In this document: piece by piece, positions 57,069-64,000 of the stretch
How the letters are laid out: every line of letters begins with the position of its first letter
Position numbering within the stretch: the first letter of the stretch is position 1
Source: a bacterium
GTDB lineage: Bacteria; Eisenbacteria; RBG-16-71-46; CAIMUX01
Direction of reading: 5' to 3'
DNA: 64,000 nt
Assembly (NCBI GenBank): GCA_030431975.1
Contig: JAUIHP010000020.1
Location: forward strand, 62,001 to 126,000
Notes under the pieces: generated by a model
Seen by the model: the letters and a program-made list of their open reading frames with translations, nothing else
The model's database searches: none
Told to the model about the DNA's origin: nothing
Program-made: the position numbers and the translations under genes

Positions 57069-59785
57069 CCGTGCGCCTCGCCCCAGGTCCGCCCGGACCC
57101 GAGTTCCACCTCGAGCGGGACGACGAGATCGGCCGCTCCCGTCATGGATTCGACGAGCAATCCTTCGACCTCTTCCCGCGCAGACTTGTCGCACTCCACC
57201 ACGAGTTCGTCGTGCACCTGCAGGAGGAGACTTGCCGAAGCCTTCGACTTGGCGAAGGCGCGGTCGACCCGCAGCATGGCCTCTTTGATGATGTCGGCGG
57301 CGGAACCCTGGATGGGAGTGTTCGAGCAGATTCGCTCGGCCTGCGCACGGACTCGGTGGTCCTCGCTTTGTAGTCCCGGCAGGTACCGACGTCGGCCGAA
57401 GATGGTGGTCGTGTAGCCCCGGCTGCGCGCCTCTTCCAGGCTTCCCTCGAGATACCCCTTCACGCCCGGCATCTTGGCAAAGTAGTCGGCGATGAAATCC
57501 TTGGCTTCCTGCATGGAGATGCCCATCTCGCGCGACAATCGTTGCGGACCCATTCCGTAGATGACGCCGAAGTTGACGGCCTTGGATCGGGAACGAAGTT
57601 CGACGCCGACCTCTTCCGGCGGAACGCCGAAAAGCCGCGCGGCCGTCGCGGTATGAACGTCGTACCCGCTTTCGAACGCCTCCCGCAGCCCTTCGTCCTT
57701 GGAAATGTGCGCAAGGATCCGGAGTTCGACCTGCGAGTAGTCGGCGGAGATGAGCACACGACCCGATGGCGCAACGAACGCTTCCCGGATGCGGCGCCCG
57801 GTCTCGGAACGGATCGGAATGTTTTGAATGTTCGGATCGCTCGACGAAAGACGTCCGGTCGCGGCCACGGCCTGATGGAACGACGCGTGGATGCGCCCGT
57901 CATCCGAATCGACCAGCTCCGGAAGCGCGTCTACGTAGGTCCCTTTGAGCTTGCTCAGACTGCGGTGTTCGAGCACGAGCCTGGGTACCGGATGCAGCTC
58001 CGCCAGTTTTTCCAACACCTCGTGGTCGGTCGAAAAACCGGTCTTGGTCTTCTTCTTCTTCGGCAACTTCAGTTCTTCGAAGAGGACCTTGGACAGTTGA
58101 AGCGGTGAACCGATGTTGAACTCACGTCCGGCCGCCTCATGGATCTGTTCTGTCAGCCGTTCCAGATCGACCTTCATCTCGACGGAAAGGGACTCGAGGA
58201 AATCCGTATCGAGAGCGATGCCGGCGGTTTCCATCCGGAACAACACCGGAATGAGCGGACATTCCATCTCCTGCCACAGAGAAAGAAGCTCCGTCTGCTC
58301 GAGGTGAATCTGAAGCGACTCGGCCAACTCCAGGTTGATCCGCGCCCGCTCTCCCGCAAACTCGGCGGCCTCTTCGATCGGGAGGTCCGCCCAGTCCTTG
58401 CGTTGCTTTCCAACGCCCAGAATCTCGGTCGCGGACGGAAGCCGGCGATCGAGTTGCGAAAGCGCGAGCGCTTCGAACGCATGGGAGGTTTCCGGGTCGA
58501 GCAGATAGGAGGCAATCATCGTGTCGGCGAACGGGACGGCGTCCAGTAACTCCGGCCCCGCACCCAGTACGTGCAGGTCCGCCTTGATGTCGTGACCGAC
58601 CCACCCATCTTTCGCCAATGGAATCAGGGTCTCACGCAGTTCCTGAAGGTCGATGTCGGCCAGGGGAAGAAAGCACACATTGTCCCCTCGTCCCAGGGCG
58701 ATACCGAACGGACCCGGTGTGGCCGGATCCTCGGACGCCCGTCCGCCCGCACCTCGGCTACCGAAACCTGGACCGGCGCCGGGCAGGACATGTACGGCCA
58801 AACCGCCCTCGCACTCCGCCAGGACTCCCAACCCGTTCAAGTCATCCGCGACTTCGACGGCGGAACGGGGAGAGTCGGCCGCCGCACCGTCCTCGCCTTC
58901 GACTCCGGGACCGAGTTGATCGAGCACACGCTGAAACTCGAGATCGCGGAGCAGTCGAACGAGTCCCGGGCGCGCGACCAGTTCCGGCGCCTCGGCTCTC
59001 TCGTGGTCGAAGTCGACCTCGAGATCGTCCCGAATGGTGACCAACTCCTGGCTGAGCCTGGCGTCGTCGCGTCCGTCCTGCAGCTTCTTGCGCAGGCCCT
59101 TCTGCGGCACGTCATCGGCAGCTTCGAGGATCGCATCCAGGGTTCCGTGTTCCCCAAGCAACTTGGCCGCCGTCTTCACACCAACACCCGCAACCCCGGG
59201 AACGTTGTCGCTGGAGTCTCCCATCAACGCCAGGAGATCGCGCATCTGCTCCGGGTCGACGTCGTACTTCTCGCGCACCTGCGGCGCGTCGATCCACTTT
59301 CCGGGCTCGTTCATCTTGGGCGGAACCCATTGTCGAACGCCGGGCCGAATGAGCTGGAAGAAGTCCTTGTCGGCCGAAACGATGACCGCTTCCTTGCCGT
59401 CGGCGAGCGCTTGACGAGCCAAGCTTCCGATCAGGTCGTCGGCTTCGACACCCTCCCGCTCGACACGGGCAAACTGCATCTCGTCGAGGAGTTCCTTGGC
59501 GCGTGGAATCTGCGAGCGAAGTTCGGGCGGCGCAGGAGGACGATTGGCTTTGTACCCGTCGTAGCGTTCGTGACGGAAGGTCTTCCCCTTCACGTCAAAG
59601 GCCACGATCAGCTCATCCGGGCTCTCGTCTCGCAGCAGCACGAGAAGTGCATTCAAGAAACCGTAGACCGCGCTCGTGACCTCTCCCGACGTGGTGATCA
59701 GTGGGTTGCGAAGCATCGCAAAGTGGGCGCGGTAAACGAGGCCGGAACCGTCGACGAGAAAGACCCGCTTCTTCTTTTTCGCCAC
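57065..59785 (-). CDS. polA: DNA polymerase I with intact 5' nuclease and polymerase, degenerate 3'-5' exonuclease
   Basis: 906 residues. The 5'-3' nuclease (1-290) has the acidic metal sites (VDGSGLVYRAHF, VEADDLIGSLA, VSADKDFFQL, LMGDSSDNVPGVAGVG). The polymerase has motif A ADYSQVELRILAHIS (about 665), motif B RSRSKAVNFGVIYGMG (about 712) and motif C LLQVHDELVVECD (about 850). The middle exonuclease domain is present but lacks the metal ligands: exo I DxE is not recognisable (LGVLAECEGG), and exo III reads FAGERARINLEL where an Asp is expected. So proofreading is probably lost, as in Taq-like enzymes. GTG start directly after the nadD stop. Confidence 0.96.
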   Translation of the reverse strand: MAKKKKRVFLVDGSGLVYRAHFAMLRNPLITTSGEVTSAVYGFLNALLVLLRDESPDELIVAFDVKGKTFRHERYDGYKANRPPAPPELRSQIPRAKELLDEMQFARVEREGVEADDLIGSLARQALADGKEAVIVSADKDFFQLIRPGVRQWVPPKMNEPGKWIDAPQVREKYDVDPEQMRDLLALMGDSSDNVPGVAGVGVKTAAKLLGEHGTLDAILEAADDVPQKGLRKKLQDGRDDARLSQELVTIRDDLEVDFDHERAEAPELVARPGLVRLLRDLEFQRVLDQLGPGVEGEDGAAADSPRSAVEVADDLNGLGVLAECEGGLAVHVLPGAGPGFGSRGAGGRASEDPATPGPFGIALGRGDNVCFLPLADIDLQELRETLIPLAKDGWVGHDIKADLHVLGAGPELLDAVPFADTMIASYLLDPETSHAFEALALSQLDRRLPSATEILGVGKQRKDWADLPIEEAAEFAGERARINLELAESLQIHLEQTELLSLWQEMECPLIPVLFRMETAGIALDTDFLESLSVEMKVDLERLTEQIHEAAGREFNIGSPLQLSKVLFEELKLPKKKKTKTGFSTDHEVLEKLAELHPVPRLVLEHRSLSKLKGTYVDALPELVDSDDGRIHASFHQAVAATGRLSSSDPNIQNIPIRSETGRRIREAFVAPSGRVLISADYSQVELRILAHISKDEGLREAFESGYDVHTATAARLFGVPPEEVGVELRSRSKAVNFGVIYGMGPQRLSREMGISMQEAKDFIADYFAKMPGVKGYLEGSLEEARSRGYTTTIFGRRRYLPGLQSEDHRVRAQAERICSNTPIQGSAADIIKEAMLRVDRAFAKSKASASLLLQVHDELVVECDKSAREEVEGLLVESMTGAADLVVPLEVELGSGRTWGEAHG

Positions 59786-60367
59786 TCATTCCTCCCGGTA
59801 GAGTTCCCGCTCCACGATCCGACGGCGCGCGGGCTCGGGAACGAGAAAGCGCACGGACCGGCCCGCGGACAACCTTTCGCGGATTTCCGTCGAGCTGATT
59901 TCGAGTTCCGGACCGGTCAGCCAATCGACGCGACCCGCCGCGACATCGGGGATACTCCGCTCGACGCCCGGCCTGGGCAAGACGGCAAACCGGGCCAACT
60001 TCGCGATCACGTCCGGCTGGCGCCAGGTCGGAAGGTCGCGCAGCGAATCTCCTCCGATGACCAGCCAAAAGTCGGAACCGGGAAAACGCTCATGGAACAC
60101 TTCCAAGGTCGTTGCCGTGTAGGACGGCCGCGTTGGATCGGACTCGGTCGCGTCGGCCTGCATCCCGGGAACACCGTCGAGAGCCAGTCGGAGCATCGCG
60201 ATGCGTTCCTCGAATGTCCGAATTCTGCGATCTTCTTTGTGCGGAGGTCGACTCGCCGGAACGAAAAAGACCCGGTCCAGTCGTAGCTGGTCCCGGGCCG
60301 CCTCGGCCATCCAGAGATGACCCACATGAACCGGATCGAAGGTGCCCCCGAGGATCCCGAGCCTCAC
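59786..60367 (-). CDS. nadD: Nicotinate-nucleotide adenylyltransferase
   Basis: 193 residues. Joins nicotinate mononucleotide and ATP to deamido-NAD. The nucleotidyltransferase fold is shown by GILGGTFDPVHVGHLWMAE (about 4-22, with HxGH), FVPASRPPHKED (about 35-46), DFWLVIGGDSLRDLPTWRQ, and the C-terminal ISSTEIRERLSAG (ISxTxxR, about 157-169). Full length. It overlaps the BamD-like stop by ATGA and ends at polA. Confidence 0.95.
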   Translation of the reverse strand: MRLGILGGTFDPVHVGHLWMAEAARDQLRLDRVFFVPASRPPHKEDRRIRTFEERIAMLRLALDGVPGMQADATESDPTRPSYTATTLEVFHERFPGSDFWLVIGGDSLRDLPTWRQPDVIAKLARFAVLPRPGVERSIPDVAAGRVDWLTGPELEISSTEIRERLSAGRSVRFLVPEPARRRIVERELYREE

Positions 60368-61245
60368 GGCTTTCCTCCGTCAGGGCCGGCGCGAGTCACC
60401 TCGTTGCTGAGAGCGTCGGAGTCCCTCCGCTCTTCCTCACGCTTGCGCTTCCTTTCTTCGATTCGCTCTTTCACCGCGACGGCATTCCTACGCCACTTCC
60501 CGACGTCTTCGAGTGCCTGCTGCAAGTCGCCGCCGAAACGCTCGCGGTTCTCCGGGGTGGCGAACTCTTCGAGCTTTTGAATCGCCGCCTCGGTCTTTTC
60601 GATCTCACCCATCTCCGAGTGGCAACGTACCGACTGAATGAGGCACTCGGGTGCGACCGGAGAGGTCGGCTGCGTCTTCAGCGACTTCTCGAAGTAGACC
60701 AACGCCGCCGACCAACGGCGGAGCATGACGTAGGTCTTTCCGTTTTCGTAGGCTTTTTGAGCCAGACGGCCGACCGAGTCATCGATCAGCCGCTGCGCTT
60801 CTTCGCGGTGCGCGCCGCTGGGATAGTGATCGAGGTAGGACCGTAAGGCCCGGATCGCGCTTTCCGTCGGCTCGGGATCCCGATCCGCAGAATGGCGCGA
60901 CTCGTGGAAACACAATGCGCGATTCCACTCCGCCTCCTCGCGATGCTCGGACTGCGGATACTCCCTCAGAAGCCGCGAAAACTCTTCCCGGGCCAGAATG
61001 AACTCGCCAAGGCACTTCCTCGAGAGGCCCAGATAGTAGATCGCGTCGTCGATCCGGGCCGAACCCGGATGTTCCTGGAGAAACGCGGTCAGTGACTCCG
61101 TGGCCTGAAGGCACCGTCCGCGCTCGTAGAGGTCGACTCCGGCGAGGAACTCCCCCTCCGCGCCCGGCGCCCTGAACTTGGAGCCCGAGCCGCAACCGTA
61201 CACGCCACTGAGGACGAGTGCCGCGACGGCTATCGACCATCTCAT
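60364..61245 (-). CDS. bamD: BamD-like TPR outer-membrane lipoprotein
   Basis: 293 residues. Lipoprotein signal (MRWSIAVAALVLSGVYGC, Cys 18). Three to five TPR units follow, for example FLAGVDLYERGRCLQATESL, IDDAIYYLGLSRKCLGEFIL, AREEFSRLLREYPQSEHREE and AQKAYENGKTYVMLRRWSAA, the arrangement of BamD/YfiO in the outer-membrane barrel assembly complex. The C-terminal about 60 residues are strongly charged (KERIEERKRKREEERRDSD), which E. coli BamD lacks. ATG 61243-61245 with GAAGGATCTCG. LolA-type and Omp85-type genes in the window fit. YbgF/CpoB-type protein is the alternative. Confidence 0.8.
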   Translation of the reverse strand: MRWSIAVAALVLSGVYGCGSGSKFRAPGAEGEFLAGVDLYERGRCLQATESLTAFLQEHPGSARIDDAIYYLGLSRKCLGEFILAREEFSRLLREYPQSEHREEAEWNRALCFHESRHSADRDPEPTESAIRALRSYLDHYPSGAHREEAQRLIDDSVGRLAQKAYENGKTYVMLRRWSAALVYFEKSLKTQPTSPVAPECLIQSVRCHSEMGEIEKTEAAIQKLEEFATPENRERFGGDLQQALEDVGKWRRNAVAVKERIEERKRKREEERRDSDALSNEVTRAGPDGGKP

Positions 61246-61318
61246 CGAGATCCTTCGCGCGGGCAAGATTCCGGGACGTCCTTTCCTCGGGTTTCCGTTC
61301 ATTCGTTACCGGTGGACA

Positions 61319-62134
61319 CTAGTTCTGGTTCTCGTAGAACAGGAAGATCAAACTTCCGACCACAGCCACGACCAGCGCGGGTTCGACGTAGGTGCCGAGT
61401 CCCGGGGCATTCAGGTCCGGACGGCGGAAGGGATATTCCGATCCTTCCGCGAGCAGACGCTCCCGGCCCGATACCCGGTCCCAGTGATGCCGTTCCGCGG
61501 TGGCCATGTCGCGAACCAGCCCGCGCTCACCCTCCAGTTCCGTAACCTTGACATAGACCCCGGCGACGCGAGTGAACTCGACCGGGCCGAGCAGATACTT
61601 GCGGCTGACTTCAGAGTACCGAACTCCGAACTCCAGAACTTCGATGTCGAGAATCGTACCGTCGGGATAGCGGCCGTCGGGCAGGGTCCGTCCGGTCGAA
61701 ACCGGGACCGGAGCCGGCGGCTCTTCCAACGCAAGCGTCGCCAGCGAGTCTTCTGCCGCTCCGTTTCCGGCAGCGCCGGACCCCGTGGATTGTCCAGCGC
61801 GCCTCGGCTTCGCAGCCTCCGCCTGAACTGTGTCCGCCTCAGCCGCGGTGTTCACGGTGACGACATCGTAGCCGGCATCGGCCAGGGCCGTGGCCAGTCG
61901 CTCACGGATGAAGAAGTTTCCCTCGTGCGGCGTGCGGCTGAGCAAGGTCACCGGCTGCCCCCGATCGAGGTCGAGTTCCGAAACGACTTCTTCGACGGCG
62001 CCCTGGGTCAGCTGGTCCAAAAGGGAAAGATTGCTGAGAATCGGCTCTTCGGCCCGGGCCACCTCAGGCAGAGGGACCAGGGAGACAGCAAAGACCGCAA
62101 GGGTCAACCAAGTCATGATGCGGCGAGTCTTCAC
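61319..62134 (-). CDS. Unknown envelope protein between rimO and bamD
   Basis: 271 residues. Signal sequence (MTWLTLAVFAVSLVPLPEVA, ending RAEE), then an alpha/beta part (about 30-85) with TPHEGNFFIRERLATALADA, a Ser/Gly/Ala-rich linker (about 90-140), a beta-rich part containing YPDGTILDIEVLEFGVRYSE and SRKYLLGPVEFTRVAGVYVK, and a C-terminal transmembrane helix (YVEPALVVAVVGSLIFLFYE). The layout loosely recalls FlgO or CsgG-type envelope proteins, but I make no family claim. The GTG 62132-62134 overlaps the rimO stop (GTGA); an open frame above it to 62662 is inside rimO. Its operon suggests an envelope-assembly task. Confidence 0.68.
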   Translation of the reverse strand: MKTRRIMTWLTLAVFAVSLVPLPEVARAEEPILSNLSLLDQLTQGAVEEVVSELDLDRGQPVTLLSRTPHEGNFFIRERLATALADAGYDVVTVNTAAEADTVQAEAAKPRRAGQSTGSGAAGNGAAEDSLATLALEEPPAPVPVSTGRTLPDGRYPDGTILDIEVLEFGVRYSEVSRKYLLGPVEFTRVAGVYVKVTELEGERGLVRDMATAERHHWDRVSGRERLLAEGSEYPFRRPDLNAPGLGTYVEPALVVAVVGSLIFLFYENQN

Positions 62135-63591
62135 ACTTCCATCTCCCGGCCGGCCGCGGCCCATTCGCTCTCGGGAACGCCGAACAGATCGTACGGGCCT
62201 GCGCCCACGATTCGGACCCCGATCAAGTCGCCCATATTCACATCGAGTCCCGTCTTCTTCAACAGGACTTGACCGTCGATTTCCAACGCCTGACCCGTCC
62301 ATCGGCCCTTCGGGGCCCCATCTTGGGGATCGACCTCGTCGATGAGGACAGGGAGCGTTCGGTCGATGAGGCGCCGATTCCGGCGCAGGGAGATTCCGCG
62401 CTGCTGTTCGAGGACCCGGGCCCTCCTCTCTTCCCGGATCTCGTCCGGAACCTGCTCTTCCATCGCCCCGGCGGGCGTGCCGTCCTCGGTGGAATAGGCG
62501 AAGGCGCCGAGATTGTCGAATTCGAACTCCCGGAGGAAGCCGAGCAACTCCTCGAACTCCTGGTCGGTTTCGCCGGGGAATCCGGTGATGACAGTGGTCC
62601 GAAGGACCATGCCCTCCCGAGCGCCGCGGATCTGGCCGAGAAGCTCTTCGGTCCTCTGCCAACCCGCGCCGCGCCGCATCCGTTTGAGGACGGTATCCGA
62701 CGCATGCTGGATCGGCATATCGACATACGGAATGAGATGCTCGAGCTCACCCAGGCACTGCAGAAGATCGTCCGTCCAGTACCGGGGATACGTGTAGAGA
62801 AGCCGGATCCAGTCGATGCCGGGGACCTGGTCGAGTGCCCGGAGCAGTTTGGGTAGGGCAAAGCCGCCGTAGAGGTCGAGGCCATAGGACGTCGTGTCCT
62901 GGGCGACGATGGTGATCTCCCGCACCCCGGCCTGGCCCAGACGCGTCACTTCGTGGACGATGTCCTCGATGGGCCGGCTTCGGTGTTTCCCTCGAAGCTT
63001 GGGAATGATGCAGAACGTGCAGGTGTTGTTGCAGCCCTCGCTGATCTTGACGTACGCCGAGTGCGGGTGGCCCGAGACGACCCGCGGCTCCCAGTCGAAG
63101 GCCTCGCGATCGAGTTCGCCGACGCGCGAGCCCCGTTCGAGGCTTCCCTGCAGTAGTCCATCGGCAACGTGAACGACGGCGTCGTAGGTGGCCGGTCCCA
63201 GCAGGTAGTCGATCTCCGGGATCTCGTCGAGGACCGCGTTGCCGTGTCGTTCAGCCAGGCAGCCGGTTACGACCAGCTTTTTCAACCGCCCCGACTGCTT
63301 GAGTTGGGCCATTTCCAAAATGGTCTCGATGGACTCTTCCTGGGATGCGGTCAGAAACGCGCAGGTGTTGACGACGACCAGAGCCGCATCTTCCGGCTCG
63401 GCCGCCACCGGGTAACCGGCACGGTGGAGCCGTCCCAGGATCGACTCGGAATCGACCAGGTTCTTGGGACAGCCCAGTGTAACGACGGAAATGGCGTCTT
63501 CGGCTCGGGTCCGCGACACCTCGTGCGACGCGCCGTCCGACCGTGTGGAAACACAGCCGACCGGAGGCCCGCCCACGTCGGGGGTCTGCAT
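62131..63591 (-). CDS. rimO: Ribosomal protein S12 methylthiotransferase RimO
   Basis: 486 residues. A radical-SAM methylthiotransferase that modifies Asp of ribosomal protein S12. The N-terminal MTTase domain has Cys in VTLGCPKNLVDSE, VVNTCAFLTAS and VVTGCLAERHG. The radical SAM motif is KISEGCNNTCTFCIIPKLRG (CxxxCxxC), followed by TRL, VDMPIQHASDTVLKRMRRG, and a C-terminal TRAM domain (about 415-486). The pattern KNLVDSE and IPKLRGKHRSR separates it from MiaB. ATG 63589-63591 is used; the N-terminal 30 residues are unconserved. It follows the LolA-type gene by 43 bases. Confidence 0.94.
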   Translation of the reverse strand: MQTPDVGGPPVGCVSTRSDGASHEVSRTRAEDAISVVTLGCPKNLVDSESILGRLHRAGYPVAAEPEDAALVVVNTCAFLTASQEESIETILEMAQLKQSGRLKKLVVTGCLAERHGNAVLDEIPEIDYLLGPATYDAVVHVADGLLQGSLERGSRVGELDREAFDWEPRVVSGHPHSAYVKISEGCNNTCTFCIIPKLRGKHRSRPIEDIVHEVTRLGQAGVREITIVAQDTTSYGLDLYGGFALPKLLRALDQVPGIDWIRLLYTYPRYWTDDLLQCLGELEHLIPYVDMPIQHASDTVLKRMRRGAGWQRTEELLGQIRGAREGMVLRTTVITGFPGETDQEFEELLGFLREFEFDNLGAFAYSTEDGTPAGAMEEQVPDEIREERRARVLEQQRGISLRRNRRLIDRTLPVLIDEVDPQDGAPKGRWTGQALEIDGQVLLKKTGLDVNMGDLIGVRIVGAGPYDLFGVPESEWAAAGREMEV

Positions 63592-63634
63592 GAAGCTCTC
63601 TTTCTTGGAGACGTCCGTTTCCACGTCCTTCCGA

Positions 63635-64000
63635 CTATCCCACCTCGACCAGCGGAACGCCCGGCGGAGCCGTGAACTCAAAGAGACTGGGGTCCATTTC
63701 CGGATCGTCCCAAGTCTCGAGGAAACGGTAGGTACTTCGGTTCCCTGACAATTCTACGAGTTCGTACTGGAGAATGGCATCGGAATTCGCGCGGGTCCAA
63801 ATCCGAACTTCCGCCAGTTCCAGTTCCAGCGGGGGCTCGAGAACCAGCACCCGCACCGGGCTGCCCTCCAGCTCGTCGTTCAGGATCTCGGGCTGGGGCC
63901 GACTCTCTTCCAGAATCCTTCCCAGAATGTCGGCGCGGCCGTCTTCCGGCAGGTACGTGACCAGAACCTGCTCGTTTTCCGGAACGTAGGTGTAGACCCG
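63635..64000 (-). CDS. lolA: LolA-family outer-membrane lipoprotein carrier, N-terminal part outside window
   Basis: The C-terminal 121 residues of a LolA-type protein; the frame is open to the window edge. LolA carries lipoproteins through the periplasm from LolCDE to the outer membrane. Visible are RVYTYVPENEQVLVTYLPED (the vWxYxPexkqv strand), RVLVLEPPLELELAEVRIWT, AILQYELVELSGNRSTYRF and the C-terminal FEFTAPPGVPLVEVG. No LolB. It is the first gene seen of the rimO-bamD-nadD-polA-coaE-prfB run, and it matches the other lipoprotein genes here. Confidence 0.8.
   Translation of the reverse strand, partial: RVYTYVPENEQVLVTYLPEDGRADILGRILEESRPQPEILNDELEGSPVRVLVLEPPLELELAEVRIWTRANSDAILQYELVELSGNRSTYRFLETWDDPEMDPSLFEFTAPPGVPLVEVG

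Overview
Organism. The window is GC-rich and very dense: roughly 50 protein genes and one tRNA, nearly all on the minus strand in long runs whose starts overlap the preceding stop by four bases (ATGA, GTGA or TTGA). Lipoproteins, an Omp85-type protein, TonB receptor, LolA, BamD and LapA/LapB show a Gram-negative envelope. Bacillithiol genes, a PorV-like protein, secreted proteins with a C-terminal 'VPNPY...GxYIYxV' sorting-type domain, a GWxTD protein, dockerin-like secreted proteins and a single-subunit succinate dehydrogenase cytochrome b point to the FCB group or a neighbouring candidate phylum (Eisenbacteria, Krumholzibacteria or Latescibacteria-like). That placement is inference. There is no rRNA, CRISPR, insertion sequence or prophage.

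Layout. 1-2.8 kb: 3' end of an amidase, a PAP2 phosphatase, short tandem repeats and a YfiH/PgeF protein. 2.9-6.4 kb: bacillithiol operon methyltransferase-bshC-bshA. 6.7-7.7 kb: plus-strand periplasmic TPR protein with terminator. 7.8-15.7 kb: LapA, LapB, SPOR protein, MutS, lipoprotein, single-POTRA Omp85 protein and glycosyltransferase. 15.8-24.7 kb: scpA-scpB-rluB-pheA-hisC-cmk-plsC, then rpsA with its own promoter. 25-27.5 kb: two dockerin-like paralogues and a PrcB-domain lipoprotein. 27.7-32.8 kb: histidine kinase, sigma-54 response regulator, coiled-coil secreted protein, beta-barrel. 32.9-36.3 kb: sdhCAB. 36.4-40.2 kb: pgk-tpiA-secG-tRNA-Leu-SGNH hydrolase. 40.3-53.7 kb: surface/secretion region with a GWxTD protein, two giant paralogous secreted proteins flanking a PorV-like protein, a TonB receptor, an outer-membrane barrel and an ethylbenzene-dehydrogenase-type haem-domain lipoprotein. 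53.9-64 kb: lolA-rimO-unknown-bamD-nadD-polA-coaE-prfB-phosphomannomutase.

How it fits together. Housekeeping modules alternate with envelope modules. Most striking are a methyltransferase translationally coupled to bshC (candidate N-methyl-bacillithiol pathway), a prfB with an intact programmed +1 frameshift site, a protein gene starting five bases after a tRNA 3' end, a P-protein whose prephenate dehydratase domain has lost its catalytic motif, and the 41-54 kb surface-protein region, which is the best candidate for an undescribed system.
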